Positions 11,692 through 20,617 of a stretch of DNA of 64,000 nt are shown here, piece by piece. The notes below the pieces were generated by a model. It did not search any database and was not told the DNA's origin. It saw nothing but the letters and a program-made list of their open reading frames with translations. The DNA comes from an uncultured Eubacteriales bacterium. Lineage in GTDB: Bacteria; Bacillota; Clostridia; Peptostreptococcales; Anaerovoracaceae. Position numbers and translations under genes: made by a program. Where the stretch lies: positions 1 through 64,000 of the forward strand of contig CADCHO010000007.1 of the NCBI GenBank assembly GCA_902801255.1, in the 5' to 3' direction. Numbering within the stretch: position 1 is the first letter of the stretch; each line of letters begins with the position of its first letter.

Positions 11692-12900
11692 ATGGGATCA
11701 AAAAACGGGTTATCACTTGACAGAGTATATCAGGCTTCATTCGCACTGAAGGATGTGGCCAGAAAGACAGACCTTATATATTCGCCTCATTTCAGCAACG
11801 GCAATGAGGTATATCTGAAGACCGAGAACCTTCAGGTAACCGGAAGTTTCAAGCTGAGAGGCGCATATTTCAAGATAAGCAGGCTTAATGAGGAGGAAAA
11901 AGCCGCGGGCATTATCGCGTGCAGTGCCGGCAATCACGCTCAGGGTGTAGCTCTTGCATCTACACACAGAGGAGCAAAAAGCATTATCTGCATGCCTGAC
12001 GGAGCTCCTATAAGCAAGGTTGAGGCCACAAAGGCTCTTGGTGCAGAAGTACGTCTTGTGAAGGGCACATATGATGATGCATATACTTACGCATGCAAGC
12101 TTCGCGATGAGACCGGCGCAACATTTATTCATCCTTTCGATGATCCGGATGTCATTGCAGGGCAGGGAACCATAGGTCTTGAGATACTCGACCAGCTGCC
12201 TGATGTAGATGCGATCGTAGTACCTGTCGGCGGCGGAGGACTCATATCGGGTGTTGCGTATGCGGTAAAAAAGCTGAAACCAAATGTAAAAATATACGGT
12301 GTCCAGGCCAAAGAGGCTGCAAGCATGGCTGACAGTCTGAAATATGACGAGCAGGTCACGCTCAGCACAGTAAGCACTTTTGCTGACGGTATCGCAGTAA
12401 AGCATCCTGGCGATCTGACGTTCTCTCTTATAAAGAAGTATGTAGATGACGTGGTCACAGTCACGGAGGATGAGATCGCGGCAGCAATTCTGTCACTGAT
12501 CGAAAAGCAGAAGCTCATTGCAGAAGGTGCAGGCGCTGTATCTGTTGCAGCAATGATGTTCGGAAAGATCCCGGTAGAAGGCAAAAAGGTGGTTTGCCTT
12601 GTGTCGGGAGGAAATATAGATGTAAACATCCTTTCGAGAGTCATTACCAGGGGACTTGTAACGAGCGGCCGCAATGCCACTCTGCAGATCGCGCTTGAGG
12701 ACAAGCCGGGACAGCTCGTGGACGTAGCGACAATCATAGCCGGATGCGGAGCAAACGTTACAGGTGTTCACTACGGACATTCCGATCCGGATACGGCTGT
12801 TACAAGCTGCGTCCTTACACTCGAAATAGAGACCAGAGACTTCGCGCAGCTTGAAGAGGTCCGCCAGACACTCAGAGACAAAGGTTTCAACCTGATATAA
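11692..12900 (+). CDS. ilvA: Threonine ammonia-lyase (threonine dehydratase)
   Basis: 402-residue PLP enzyme converting threonine to 2-oxobutyrate, the entry to isoleucine. The PLP lysine is in VTGSFKLRGAYF, the glycine-rich phosphate loop is VPVGGGGLISGVAYA, and a C-terminal ACT-like domain (TLQIALEDKPGQLVDVATIIAGCGANVTGVHY) follows. This is the short, one-ACT type shared by TdcB/IlvA-like enzymes of Clostridia; the operon context favours biosynthesis. Start 11692 is chosen because GGTGGAGGAA lies just upstream; extending to 11584 would overlap the ATPase gene. Confidence 0.94.
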   Translation: MGSKNGLSLDRVYQASFALKDVARKTDLIYSPHFSNGNEVYLKTENLQVTGSFKLRGAYFKISRLNEEEKAAGIIACSAGNHAQGVALASTHRGAKSIICMPDGAPISKVEATKALGAEVRLVKGTYDDAYTYACKLRDETGATFIHPFDDPDVIAGQGTIGLEILDQLPDVDAIVVPVGGGGLISGVAYAVKKLKPNVKIYGVQAKEAASMADSLKYDEQVTLSTVSTFADGIAVKHPGDLTFSLIKKYVDDVVTVTEDEIAAAILSLIEKQKLIAEGAGAVSVAAMMFGKIPVEGKKVVCLVSGGNIDVNILSRVITRGLVTSGRNATLQIALEDKPGQLVDVATIIAGCGANVTGVHYGHSDPDTAVTSCVLTLEIETRDFAQLEEVRQTLRDKGFNLI

Positions 12901-12932
12901 AAACTATTCGAACTACCAAGGAGGATATAGAG

Positions 12933-14012
12933 ATGGGATATGAATTCAAGATAACAAGAACAACATCGCCGAAAGAGAAACCTGATCAGACAGCTCTCGG
13001 CTTCGGAAAGTATTACACCGACCATATGTTCCTGATGGACTATGATGAGGGACAGGGCTGGCATGACGGACGAATCGTTCCTTACGGACCGCTGTCGATC
13101 GACCCTGCTGCATGCACACTGCACTATGCACAGATGACATTTGAGGGCATGAAGGCATACAAGAATCCGGAAGGAGGCATCAATCTGTTCCGTCCGGATA
13201 TGAACGCAAAGCGTCTGCAGAACAGCAACGATCGTCTTTGCATACCAAGGATCGATGAAGATCTCTTTATTGATGCGGTCAAGGCTATCGTTGACGCAGA
13301 TAGGGACTGGGTTCCTGATGTACAGGGCACATCGCTCTATATCAGACCGTTCATTATCTCACCTGAGCCTTCAATGGCAGTGCATCCGGCTTCGAAATAC
13401 TGGTTCATCATCATCCTGAGCCCTGTAGCAGCATACTATGAGGGCAATGACAAGGAACTCCACGGAAGCCGTATCTGGGTAGAAGAGGAATACATTCGCG
13501 CTGCAGTAGGCGGAACAGGTTTCGCGAAGTGCGGCGGCAACTACTCATGCGGCATGATCGCAGCTACTGAAGCAAAAAAGCAGGGCTGCGAGGAAGTTCT
13601 CTGGCTTGACGCAAAAGAGCATAAATACGTTGAGGAAGTCGGAACATCCAACGCTTTCTTCAAGATCAACGGTAAAGTATACACATCTTCACTGACAGGT
13701 TCCATTCTGCCGGGCGTTACGCGTGACAGCGCAATCAGACTGATGAAAAAGTGGGGTGTTGAGGTCGAAGAAAAGCGCCTTGAGATAGATGATCTGCTCG
13801 CAGCAGCAGCTGACGGTTCGCTGACAGAAGCATGGGCGACAGGAACAGCATGCGTTGTATCACCTATCGGGCTTTTGAGATACAGAGGAACAAACTATCC
13901 GATCAACGGTGAGAAGGTCGGAGAACTCAGCCAGAAGCTGTATGATACACTTTACGGCATGCAGACTGGTATTGCTCCGGACGTTATGGGAGACTGGGTC
14001 GTTACACTGTAG
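12933..14012 (+). CDS. ilvE: Branched-chain amino acid aminotransferase
   Basis: 359-residue fold-type IV PLP aminotransferase (BCAT group II length) performing the last step to valine, leucine and isoleucine with glutamate. Landmarks: FGKYYTDHMFLMDYDEGQGWHDGRIVPYGPL, LHYAQMTFEGMKAYK, the PLP lysine region GGTGFAKCGGNYSCGMIAATEAKKQG, and EVGTSNAFFKINGKVYTSSLTGSILPGVTRDS. AAGGAGG precedes the ATG. The glycyl radical enzyme begins 29 bases after its stop with no terminator between. Confidence 0.96.
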   Translation: MGYEFKITRTTSPKEKPDQTALGFGKYYTDHMFLMDYDEGQGWHDGRIVPYGPLSIDPAACTLHYAQMTFEGMKAYKNPEGGINLFRPDMNAKRLQNSNDRLCIPRIDEDLFIDAVKAIVDADRDWVPDVQGTSLYIRPFIISPEPSMAVHPASKYWFIIILSPVAAYYEGNDKELHGSRIWVEEEYIRAAVGGTGFAKCGGNYSCGMIAATEAKKQGCEEVLWLDAKEHKYVEEVGTSNAFFKINGKVYTSSLTGSILPGVTRDSAIRLMKKWGVEVEEKRLEIDDLLAAAADGSLTEAWATGTACVVSPIGLLRYRGTNYPINGEKVGELSQKLYDTLYGMQTGIAPDVMGDWVVTL

Positions 14013-14041
14013 GCATTAACAGAACAGACAGGGACCGGAAA

Positions 14042-16414
14042 ATGGCTATCACAAAAAGAGTAGAAAAGATCAGAGATAATTACGTCAACACAAAGCCGCA
14101 CATCTCATATGAGCGCGCATGGAGCTGGACAAAATCGTTTCAGCGTACGGAAGGTCAGCCGCATCTGATACGTACGGCACAGGCTTTTTACGATACCTGC
14201 TGCGAGCTTTCCGTGAACATCTGGGAAGGTGAGCTTGTTGTGGGCACCAGCGGTGAATTCAGAAAGTGCGCAATACTGACGCCTGAATTCGGCTGGCTGT
14301 GGATCAACGATGAGATCGACACTTTCCCTGAAAGGGGACAGGACCCTTATGATGTCACACCGGAGCAGACTGAGTTCATAAGAAAGAACATATTCCCTTA
14401 CTGGGAAGGCAAGTCCGTTGAGGAAGCTTTCCTCGCCAGAACATCTGAGGCGACAAAGAAGATCGGTGTGGATACCGGATTTCTTGATACCGACTCAAAA
14501 TGGCGTAACGGAATAGGAGAAATCTCGGCAGATTATGTGGATGTGCTGCTCCCTAAAGGATACGGCGGCATACGAACGGAAGCCGAGGCATATATGGCTG
14601 AACTCGATGAAGCGATCCCGCAGGAGAAAGCAAAGATCGATTTCTACAGATCCATGGTGCTGATCGCAGACGGAATGATCACTCTGGGCAGACGCTACAG
14701 CAAAAAGGCTGCAGAGATGGCTGAAGCTGAGACCGATCCAGTCAGAAAGAAGGAGCTCGAAGAGATAGCTGATGTATGCTCACGCATACCTGAGCAGCCT
14801 CCGAAAACGTTCAGGGAAGCTATACAGTTCGTCTGGTTCGTACAGCTAGGAGGCATCATAGCCGAGAACCCTCTTGCATGGAATCCGGGCAGATTCGATC
14901 AGTATATGTATCCGTATTACAAGGCGGATGAAGAGGAAGGCGTTATCGACTATGACACTGCGCTTGAACTTGTTGAATGCCTGTGGCTTAAGTACAGTGA
15001 ATGGGCATGGACCATATCAAAGAATACAGCGAGCTTCTTTGCCGGTTATACAAATTTTGAAAACCTTACCATAGGCGGCACAAAGGTCGATGGGACTGAT
15101 GCCACCAACACGATTTCATACATGGCCATACAGGCCACAAAGGAATGCATGACCCACCAGCCGACACTGAGCTGCAGGATCCACCCTGACTGCCCGCCTG
15201 AATTCATGGAGGCAGTGACGGAGCTCGTTTCCACCGGATGCGGATTCCCGGCTATACACGGTGACAGGACAGGCTACCAGATGCTGTCAAACCTCGGATA
15301 CAGACCTGAGGACGCAAGAGACTGGAACAACTGCGGCTGCGTAGTGCCTCATTCGCGCAAGACTTTTGAGTGGACATCAGCTGCCAGCATAAGTTTCGCA
15401 GCAGCACTTGAGTTCGCGCTGAATCAGGGCAGAAGCCGTTTGTCAGGTGAGCAGGTCTCACTTGAAGAAAAGGACCCGAAGACCTTTGAGTCGATGGATG
15501 AGATCATCGAGGCATGGAAAAAGCAGTTCAGATATCTTGTCCGTCACGGAGTCATAAGCCTTGTTACTGCACAGGAGATACACAAAGAGATAGGTCACAG
15601 ACCTTTCATGTCAGCCTGCAATGAGTACTGTATGAAGAATGGCCGTGATCTTGTCGATGGCGGAGCCAAATACAACATCGGCCCTGTATTCACAGGCGTA
15701 GGTCTGTCGGTAACGGCGAATTCTCTTGCCGTCATAAGAAAGCTTGTCTTTGAGGAAGGCGTTACAACGATGGCGGAGATCATAGATGCTATCGATAACA
15801 ACTGGGAAGGCTATGAACAGCTCAGGGAGCTTGCGCTTGCCTGCCCTAAGTACGGCAACGACGATGATTATGTGGACTCGATAGCACGTGATCTTGCGGA
15901 CTTCTTCTATGAGGAAGTCACAAAATATGATGACCTTTACGGAAATCATTTCGTTACGGCGTTCATGGGGATCTCGAATTATCTGCCTACAGGCAAGGTC
16001 CTTGGTGCAACTCCGGAAGGAAGGCACGCGAAGGATCCGATAAATGAAGGTGTTTCGCCATATACCGGCAGTGACAAGTCGACCTGCCTGGCAGCTCTGA
16101 GGAGCGCGGCGAAAATGAATCACGACATACATAGCGGAGGAACTTTGCTCAATCTGCGCCTGAATCACGACCTCGTAGCTACGAAGCGCGGCAGAGCCAA
16201 CCTCGGAGCTATGCTTCAGAGCTATTTCGCTTTAGGCGGTTTCCATGTGCAGTTCAATACCATATCCAACGAGGTTCTTGCTGACGCTCAGGCAAATCCT
16301 GACAAATACCGCAGTCTGCTGGTAAGGGTGGCCGGATACAGCGCGCAGTTTACCAACCTCTCAAGGGAGATGCAGGATTCGATAATGGCAAGGAATGCGC
16401 ACGAAGCATTCTGA
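14042..16414 (+). CDS. Glycyl radical enzyme of the PFL-like family, substrate unknown
   Basis: 790-residue glycyl radical enzyme. The C-terminal glycyl radical loop is RVAGYSAQF with Gly at about residue 765. The active-site loop reads NNCGCVVPH, placing the thiyl cysteine at residue 433 (a second Cys is at 431). Dehydratase- and decarboxylase-type members usually have C-x-E at this loop, and PFL itself has adjacent cysteines; here the +2 position is Val. The product is therefore not predicted to be a glycerol/propanediol dehydratase or choline lyase, and PFL is unlikely. The SFQRTEGQPHLIRTAQAF and FFAGYTNFENLTIGG segments loosely recall the arylacetate decarboxylase or X-succinate synthase groups (my impression, not tested). 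It follows ilvE directly and precedes its activase, so a link to branched-chain oxo or amino acids is possible but unproven. Confidence 0.85.
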   Translation: MAITKRVEKIRDNYVNTKPHISYERAWSWTKSFQRTEGQPHLIRTAQAFYDTCCELSVNIWEGELVVGTSGEFRKCAILTPEFGWLWINDEIDTFPERGQDPYDVTPEQTEFIRKNIFPYWEGKSVEEAFLARTSEATKKIGVDTGFLDTDSKWRNGIGEISADYVDVLLPKGYGGIRTEAEAYMAELDEAIPQEKAKIDFYRSMVLIADGMITLGRRYSKKAAEMAEAETDPVRKKELEEIADVCSRIPEQPPKTFREAIQFVWFVQLGGIIAENPLAWNPGRFDQYMYPYYKADEEEGVIDYDTALELVECLWLKYSEWAWTISKNTASFFAGYTNFENLTIGGTKVDGTDATNTISYMAIQATKECMTHQPTLSCRIHPDCPPEFMEAVTELVSTGCGFPAIHGDRTGYQMLSNLGYRPEDARDWNNCGCVVPHSRKTFEWTSAASISFAAALEFALNQGRSRLSGEQVSLEEKDPKTFESMDEIIEAWKKQFRYLVRHGVISLVTAQEIHKEIGHRPFMSACNEYCMKNGRDLVDGGAKYNIGPVFTGVGLSVTANSLAVIRKLVFEEGVTTMAEIIDAIDNNWEGYEQLRELALACPKYGNDDDYVDSIARDLADFFYEEVTKYDDLYGNHFVTAFMGISNYLPTGKVLGATPEGRHAKDPINEGVSPYTGSDKSTCLAALRSAAKMNHDIHSGGTLLNLRLNHDLVATKRGRANLGAMLQSYFALGGFHVQFNTISNEVLADAQANPDKYRSLLVRVAGYSAQFTNLSREMQDSIMARNAHEAF

Positions 16415-16426
16415 TAACAGACAACA

Positions 16427-16447
16427 GCCCGGCCCCAAAAGCCGGGC
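16427..16447 (+). other. Intercistronic GC hairpin between the radical enzyme and its activase
   Basis: GCCCGGC at 16427-16433 pairs with GCCGGGC at 16441-16447 around a CCCAAAA loop. No T-run follows, so it is not a classical terminator. It could stabilise the upstream mRNA 3' end or lower activase output relative to the structural enzyme (inference). Confidence 0.6.
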
Positions 16448-16459
16448 ATACTTGTAATT

Positions 16460-17359
16460 ATGAGCGTAAAAGGATATATAATGCAGATCCAGCCCTTTTC
16501 GGTCAATGACGGTGAAGGGATACGGACAAATATCTTTATGGCCGGATGCCCTCTGCGCTGCAGATGGTGCTCTAATCCTGAGGGGTTCGAACAGAAAGAA
16601 CTGGTCGGATGGTACAAAAGGAGATGCATCGGATGCGGTGCATGTGCTTCCGTGTGTCCGCAGGGGATAGGGATCGGCATGGAAGAGCGTAGCAGGTGCA
16701 TTGCGTGTGGCAGATGTGTGAAAGCCTGCCCTGAGGAAGCCAGGGCACGCATGGTCACTATCATGGATGCAGATGATGTTATCAGAGAGGTGATGAAGCA
16801 CCGGCTGTTCTATTCATACAGCAGAGGAGGAGTCACATTCTCCGGAGGAGAAGCTACATCGCAGCCGGAATTTCTGGACTATGTGTCTCGCGAACTGTAC
16901 GATTCAGGGCTCAGCATTGATCTGGAGAGCTGCGGGTATTTTGATTTCGACCTTGTACGGCCGTCTCTCGAGCGTATGGACCTGATCTTCATGGATCTTA
17001 AGCATATGGATCCGGAAGAGCACAGAAAATATACTGGTGTGAGCAATGAACGCATTCTTGAAAACATAGAGCATCTTGGGTCTCTAATGAGAAAACCTGA
17101 AGTTGTCATACGGATACCGGTGATAGGCGGTGTAAATAACAGCGAAGAAAACATTGCTGCGTCGGCGGCATATGTACATGATGTACTGCCTGAGGCGAAG
17201 ATGGAGCTGCTGCCGTATCACTCTCTGGGAATAATCAAATATGAAGCGATAGGAAAGCCGTTCGATCAGAACGAGTTCTATACTCTGGACAGGGAAGAAA
17301 TGAAAAAGCTGCGCGGCATCGCGGCAGCGCATGGCCCGAAGATAGCTGACTACAGATAA
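16460..17359 (+). CDS. Glycyl radical enzyme activase (radical SAM)
   Basis: 299-residue activating enzyme that installs the glycyl radical using SAM. The radical-SAM cluster motif CPLRCRWC sits near residues 31-38. An inserted ferredoxin domain has two 4Fe-4S motifs (CIGCGACASVCPQG and CIACGRCVKACPEE), as in activases of the dehydratase/decarboxylase-type enzymes rather than the short PflA. FSGGEATSQPEF and DLKHMDPEEHRKYTGVSN are family hallmarks. The N-terminus SVKGYIMQIQPFSVNDGEGIRT fits a start at 16460, although no ribosome binding site precedes it; ATG 16481 has AAAAGGA upstream and is the alternative. Its partner is clearly the enzyme immediately upstream. Confidence 0.93.
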   Translation: MSVKGYIMQIQPFSVNDGEGIRTNIFMAGCPLRCRWCSNPEGFEQKELVGWYKRRCIGCGACASVCPQGIGIGMEERSRCIACGRCVKACPEEARARMVTIMDADDVIREVMKHRLFYSYSRGGVTFSGGEATSQPEFLDYVSRELYDSGLSIDLESCGYFDFDLVRPSLERMDLIFMDLKHMDPEEHRKYTGVSNERILENIEHLGSLMRKPEVVIRIPVIGGVNNSEENIAASAAYVHDVLPEAKMELLPYHSLGIIKYEAIGKPFDQNEFYTLDREEMKKLRGIAAAHGPKIADYR

Positions 17360-17419
17360 AGTATAATCTGGGTCTGCTGATTGGTAAACTACGCGCAGTT
17401 AATCGAAAACCGCGTACAT

Positions 17420-17445
17420 GCATTTGGTTTCCAAAATGCTTTTTT
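17420..17445 (+). terminator. Terminator ending the branched-chain/glycyl radical operon
   Basis: GCATTTGG at 17420-17427 pairs with CCAAAATGC at 17431-17439 (one bulged A) and is followed by six Ts. It is the first good rho-independent terminator downstream of the window start on this strand, about 60 bases past the activase stop. Confidence 0.75.
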
Positions 17446-17528
17446 ACTGTCTCTATATGATGTATAATTACAATGCAGATAATTGATATTGATGCAGCGG
17501 CAGGGTGCCGTCGAAAAGGAGACTAAAG

Positions 17529-18308
17529 ATGAAAGAGAACGTAATTTTCTGCTATTCGGGTACGGGCAACTGCCTTGACATGGCAAAGAACATCGCAAAA
17601 AGCCTTGGCGATACAGACATCATAATGATGCGCAAGTATCCGGTAGTTACAGATGTAAGAGAGGCAAAAAGGGTAGGCTTTATATTCCCTTGCTACGGCG
17701 GCGGCCTTCCGGGACATGTTGAGAGATATCTTCATGACATCAAGGTGAGCCCTGATGCATATACATTTGCGATCAATCAGAGCGCATCATACAAGGGTGA
17801 GGGACTCAGAAAACTGAATGAGATCATTCCGCTCGACTACTGGGCTGCAGTTACACATCAGTGCACATGCATCTGGCTCTTCCCGCACGACCTCATGATC
17901 CCTAAGATGGGAGCGGTAGAAGCCCAGGCGAGATCAGAGCATTTTGCCGAGAGATTCGCTAATGACATAAAGAATGGTGTGAAGTCGAAGAGAGGAGTGC
18001 CTAAGGCATATGCAAACAGTGCTGAGCATGCACTCTGGCCTCAGATTGCGCGCAAGAAAGGACTTACGCTAAAAGCAAATGATAACTGCGTAATGTGCGG
18101 AACCTGTGCTAAGGTATGTCCTATGGGCAACATCAGATATGTCGGAAAAGCAGTAGTTTTCAGTGACAAGTGTATTTCATGCTGCGCATGTGTACAGTAT
18201 TGCCCGCAGGAAGCCATAAATTTCGGAAAGGTCACGGAGAAGAGAGAGCGCTATCACAACGTGAATATCACCGTAGATGATCTTAATGAGGAGATCATTT
18301 CGTTCTAA
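17529..18308 (+). CDS. EFR1-family flavodoxin/ferredoxin protein
   Basis: 259-residue protein with an N-terminal flavodoxin-like domain (FCYSGTGNCLDMAKNIA binds the FMN phosphate; FIFPCYGGGLPGHVERYL) and a C-terminal pair of 4Fe-4S motifs (CVMCGTCAKVCPMGNI, then CISCCACVQYCPQEAI). Such EFR1 proteins are presumed anaerobic electron carriers. Start 17529 follows AAAAGGAGACTAAAG. It has its own upstream region after a terminator, with TATAAT at 17463-17468. Supplying electrons to the preceding activase is attractive but inferred from adjacency only. Confidence 0.9.
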   Translation: MKENVIFCYSGTGNCLDMAKNIAKSLGDTDIIMMRKYPVVTDVREAKRVGFIFPCYGGGLPGHVERYLHDIKVSPDAYTFAINQSASYKGEGLRKLNEIIPLDYWAAVTHQCTCIWLFPHDLMIPKMGAVEAQARSEHFAERFANDIKNGVKSKRGVPKAYANSAEHALWPQIARKKGLTLKANDNCVMCGTCAKVCPMGNIRYVGKAVVFSDKCISCCACVQYCPQEAINFGKVTEKRERYHNVNITVDDLNEEIISF

Positions 18309-18324
18309 AAGAAGGCAATAAAAG

Positions 18325-18355
18325 ATCCGCCGGCGCTTACCGGCGGATTTGTTTT
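18325..18355. terminator. Bidirectional terminator between EFR1 gene and tagD
   Basis: ATCCGCCGG (18325-18333) pairs with CCGGCGGAT (18340-18348) across a six-base loop, followed by TTGTTTT on the plus side. It lies between convergent genes; A residues upstream would give a T-rich tail for minus-strand transcripts as well. Confidence 0.85.
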
Positions 18356-18358
18356 GCA

Positions 18359-18814
18359 CTATTTCTGAGGGTTCGTATCTATTTCGTCGTGCGATGTCTT
18401 GGACTCGCCGCCGTCAGAGCTTGCGTCGTTCAGATCCTTTTTGATCTGGCTGCTGCTGATCTCAGGGGTACGCGGCAGATAAACGACTTCAACGCCTTCA
18501 TCTCTCAGAAAATCGAACTTGCCCTTCCAGTCATCCCCGATGACGAACGTATCGATGTGATACTCATGCATGTCGCTTTTCTTTTGCTCCCAGTTCTCCT
18601 CAGGTATGACCAGGTCGACATATCTTATGGATTCAACAAGAGCCTTGCGCTGCTCGTATGAGAAATAGCATTTCTTCTGCTTGGAGTTCCAGTTAAACTC
18701 ATCTGTTGAGATGGCGACTATAAGGTAGTCGCCGAGAGCCTTGGCTCTTTTGAGCAGATTTATGTGACCGTAGTGAAGAAGGTCATACGTGCCGTAAGTG
18801 ATTACTCTCTTCAT
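18359..18814 (-). CDS. tagD: Glycerol-3-phosphate cytidylyltransferase-like protein
   Basis: 151-residue nucleotidyltransferase of the TagD group, forming CDP-glycerol from CTP and glycerol-3-phosphate. Visible motifs: TYGTYDLLHYGHINLLKRAK (HxGH-type active site), RKALVESIRYVDLVIPEENWEQK, GDDWKGKFDFL, and TPEISSSQIKKDL, which corresponds to the conserved RTxGISTT position. A charged tail of about 20 residues follows the core. It stands alone, so the role in a teichoic-acid-like polymer or other CDP-glycerol use cannot be fixed. Related CDP-alcohol cytidylyltransferases are the alternative. Confidence 0.88.
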   Translation of the reverse strand: MKRVITYGTYDLLHYGHINLLKRAKALGDYLIVAISTDEFNWNSKQKKCYFSYEQRKALVESIRYVDLVIPEENWEQKKSDMHEYHIDTFVIGDDWKGKFDFLRDEGVEVVYLPRTPEISSSQIKKDLNDASSDGGESKTSHDEIDTNPQK

Positions 18815-18923
18815 TATATTCTCCGTTCGATGGTTATCATTCTGTTTTATGGTTGTATTGTATCATTGAAAGCGGGTACATGGCAATTGATGCGTGTACT
18901 GTAAGTGCAGCCTGCCTGACTCA

Positions 18924-18953
18924 TTGGACACATTACGTGCAGAGTGTTATTAT
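18924..18953 (+). promoter_or_regulatory. Predicted promoter of mscS
   Basis: TTGGAC (18924-18929), an 18-base spacer and TATTAT (18948-18953) preceded by TG at the extended -10 position. It lies about 40 bases before the mscS start in the 182-base divergent gap with tagD. Confidence 0.5.
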
Positions 18954-18996
18954 TTAATAGTTAAGATGCCCCGGATAAAGAGGAAAGGGAACAGTT

Positions 18997-19815
18997 ATGG
19001 AAGCAAGTATCAACAATGTAGGAAAGCTCATTGACAAGATCAGTGATGGCGCAATGGACATAGGACTTAAGATCGTACTGGCTATAGTCGTCTACATCGT
19101 CGGCAGTTTTATTATCAAAAAGATAATTAAGGCTCTGGGTAAGATGAAATCCATGAAGTCCATCGATACGACGGCGGCAGGATACATCACGAATTTTGTA
19201 AAGGCAGCTCTTTATGTAGTGCTCGCAGTATCGATCATTGCGCTTCTTGGCGTACCGATGTCTTCAGTTATCGCGGCGATAGCCTCTGTAGGAGTAGCAA
19301 TAGGCCTGGCGCTTCAAGGGGCTCTCAGCAACATAGCCGGCGGTATAATGCTGCTCATATTCAGACCGTTCAGCGTGGGTGACTATATAGTTGCAGGCGG
19401 TGAAGAGGGAGTAGTAAGAAGCATTTCTCTCGTATATACCGTTCTGACGACTCTCGATAACCGCAGGATATCCGTTCCTAACGGTAATCTGATGAACTCT
19501 ACCATATGCAACGCAACGGTAGAGGAACTCAGAAGAGTAGACCTCAATTTCGATATTGCAGGCTCGGAGGATTCCGATAAGGTGCTGAAGATCCTGTCCG
19601 ATGTCGTTGACAGTACGGAATGGGCGCTCGACAATCCGGCTCCGCAGGAGCTGATAACAGCAGGAGTTCCGGGCGGACTTACTTACACAGTCAGAGTCTG
19701 GGTCAAGACTGCTGACTACTGGAGTGAGTATGGTGCGTTGATGAAGAAGATACCTGCTGCACTCAACGAGGCAGGCATCTCAAGGCCTGCAACACCTATA
19801 AGTGTAAGCAAATAA
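18997..19815 (+). CDS. mscS: Small-conductance mechanosensitive channel (MscS family)
   Basis: 272-residue inner-membrane channel that relieves hypo-osmotic stress. Three transmembrane helices lie in the first 110 residues. The pore helix is VGVAIGLALQGALSNIAGGIMLLIFRPFSVGDYI with the Gly/Ala packing pattern, followed by the beta domain (RRISVPNGNLMNSTICNAT) and the mixed C-terminal domain ending in RPATPIS. Length is close to E. coli MscS (286). AGAGGAAAGGGAACAGTT precedes the ATG. It is followed by a PAP2 phosphatase gene at 27 bases, likely co-transcribed. Confidence 0.94.
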   Translation: MEASINNVGKLIDKISDGAMDIGLKIVLAIVVYIVGSFIIKKIIKALGKMKSMKSIDTTAAGYITNFVKAALYVVLAVSIIALLGVPMSSVIAAIASVGVAIGLALQGALSNIAGGIMLLIFRPFSVGDYIVAGGEEGVVRSISLVYTVLTTLDNRRISVPNGNLMNSTICNATVEELRRVDLNFDIAGSEDSDKVLKILSDVVDSTEWALDNPAPQELITAGVPGGLTYTVRVWVKTADYWSEYGALMKKIPAALNEAGISRPATPISVSK

Positions 19816-19842
19816 TACCGTAGAAAGGAATAAGGCGTTCAG

Positions 19843-20586
19843 ATGAAAAGAGTCACAGGAGCTGTCATTACGGGAGTTTTGTTTGCAGGACTGATAGTAC
19901 TGCTCAAAATATATGATGTTGCGGCGATAGGTCCTGCCGGGACTGAGGTCGGGTTCTCACATATCAATCAATTTGTGCACAACCTTACCGGCGTCAATAT
20001 GATCTGGTATCAGATAACGGATTTTATAGGATACGGAGCCATCGCAATATGCGGAATGTTTGCTGTGGCGGGATTCGTTCAGATGATAAAGCGCAGAAGT
20101 CTGCTGAAAGTTGACAGGGAGATATGGGCGCTCGGCGGATTGTTCATAGCTGTAATCGGATGCTATGTGTTATTTGAAAAATACATAATCAATTACAGAC
20201 CAATAATCATGCAGGGAGAGACTGCACCTGAAGCGTCCTTCCCTTCGTCGCATACGATGCTCATCATGACTGTGATGATTGCCGTGATGATAGTCTCGGA
20301 TAAGTATTTCGGCGACCTTCTCGGAGCCTTCGTCAGAGTCCTGTGTTTCCTGACTGTTCTGATCACTGTCTGCGGAAGGCTGTATTGCGGTGTGCACTGG
20401 TTCACGGATATCATCGGAGGTATACTGCTCAGCGCTACACTGTTGTTCCTGTTTGCAGCAGCTGTTTCAGCCGGCGGAAGAAAGAAAGCGGATCCTGCTC
20501 TTGATTTTGCATACGATAATAAGCAGGCAGCAAAACGTAAAAATGATGCCCCGGAATCAACCAGAGGTTACAAACCAAAGCATTGA
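19843..20586 (+). CDS. PAP2-family membrane phosphatase
   Basis: 247-residue integral membrane protein with the lipid phosphatase motifs: KYIINYRP (motif 1 region), PSSHTMLI (motif 2, catalytic His) and RLYCGVHWFTDIIGG (motif 3, catalytic His and Asp). About six membrane segments. Substrates in this family include undecaprenyl pyrophosphate, phosphatidic acid and phosphatidylglycerophosphate; none is indicated here. A polar, lysine-rich tail of about 35 residues ends the protein. Confidence 0.9.
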   Translation: MKRVTGAVITGVLFAGLIVLLKIYDVAAIGPAGTEVGFSHINQFVHNLTGVNMIWYQITDFIGYGAIAICGMFAVAGFVQMIKRRSLLKVDREIWALGGLFIAVIGCYVLFEKYIINYRPIIMQGETAPEASFPSSHTMLIMTVMIAVMIVSDKYFGDLLGAFVRVLCFLTVLITVCGRLYCGVHWFTDIIGGILLSATLLFLFAAAVSAGGRKKADPALDFAYDNKQAAKRKNDAPESTRGYKPKH

Positions 20587-20617
20587 GCATCTTTATAAAA
20601 GATGATAGCAGAACGGG

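Noticed and set aside
16427..16447. Terminator after the glycyl radical enzyme
   Set aside because: No T-run follows and the activase, its required partner, lies directly downstream.
18815..18996. Structured RNA between tagD and mscS
   Set aside because: Only a promoter is seen; no stable long hairpin or conserved motif recognised.
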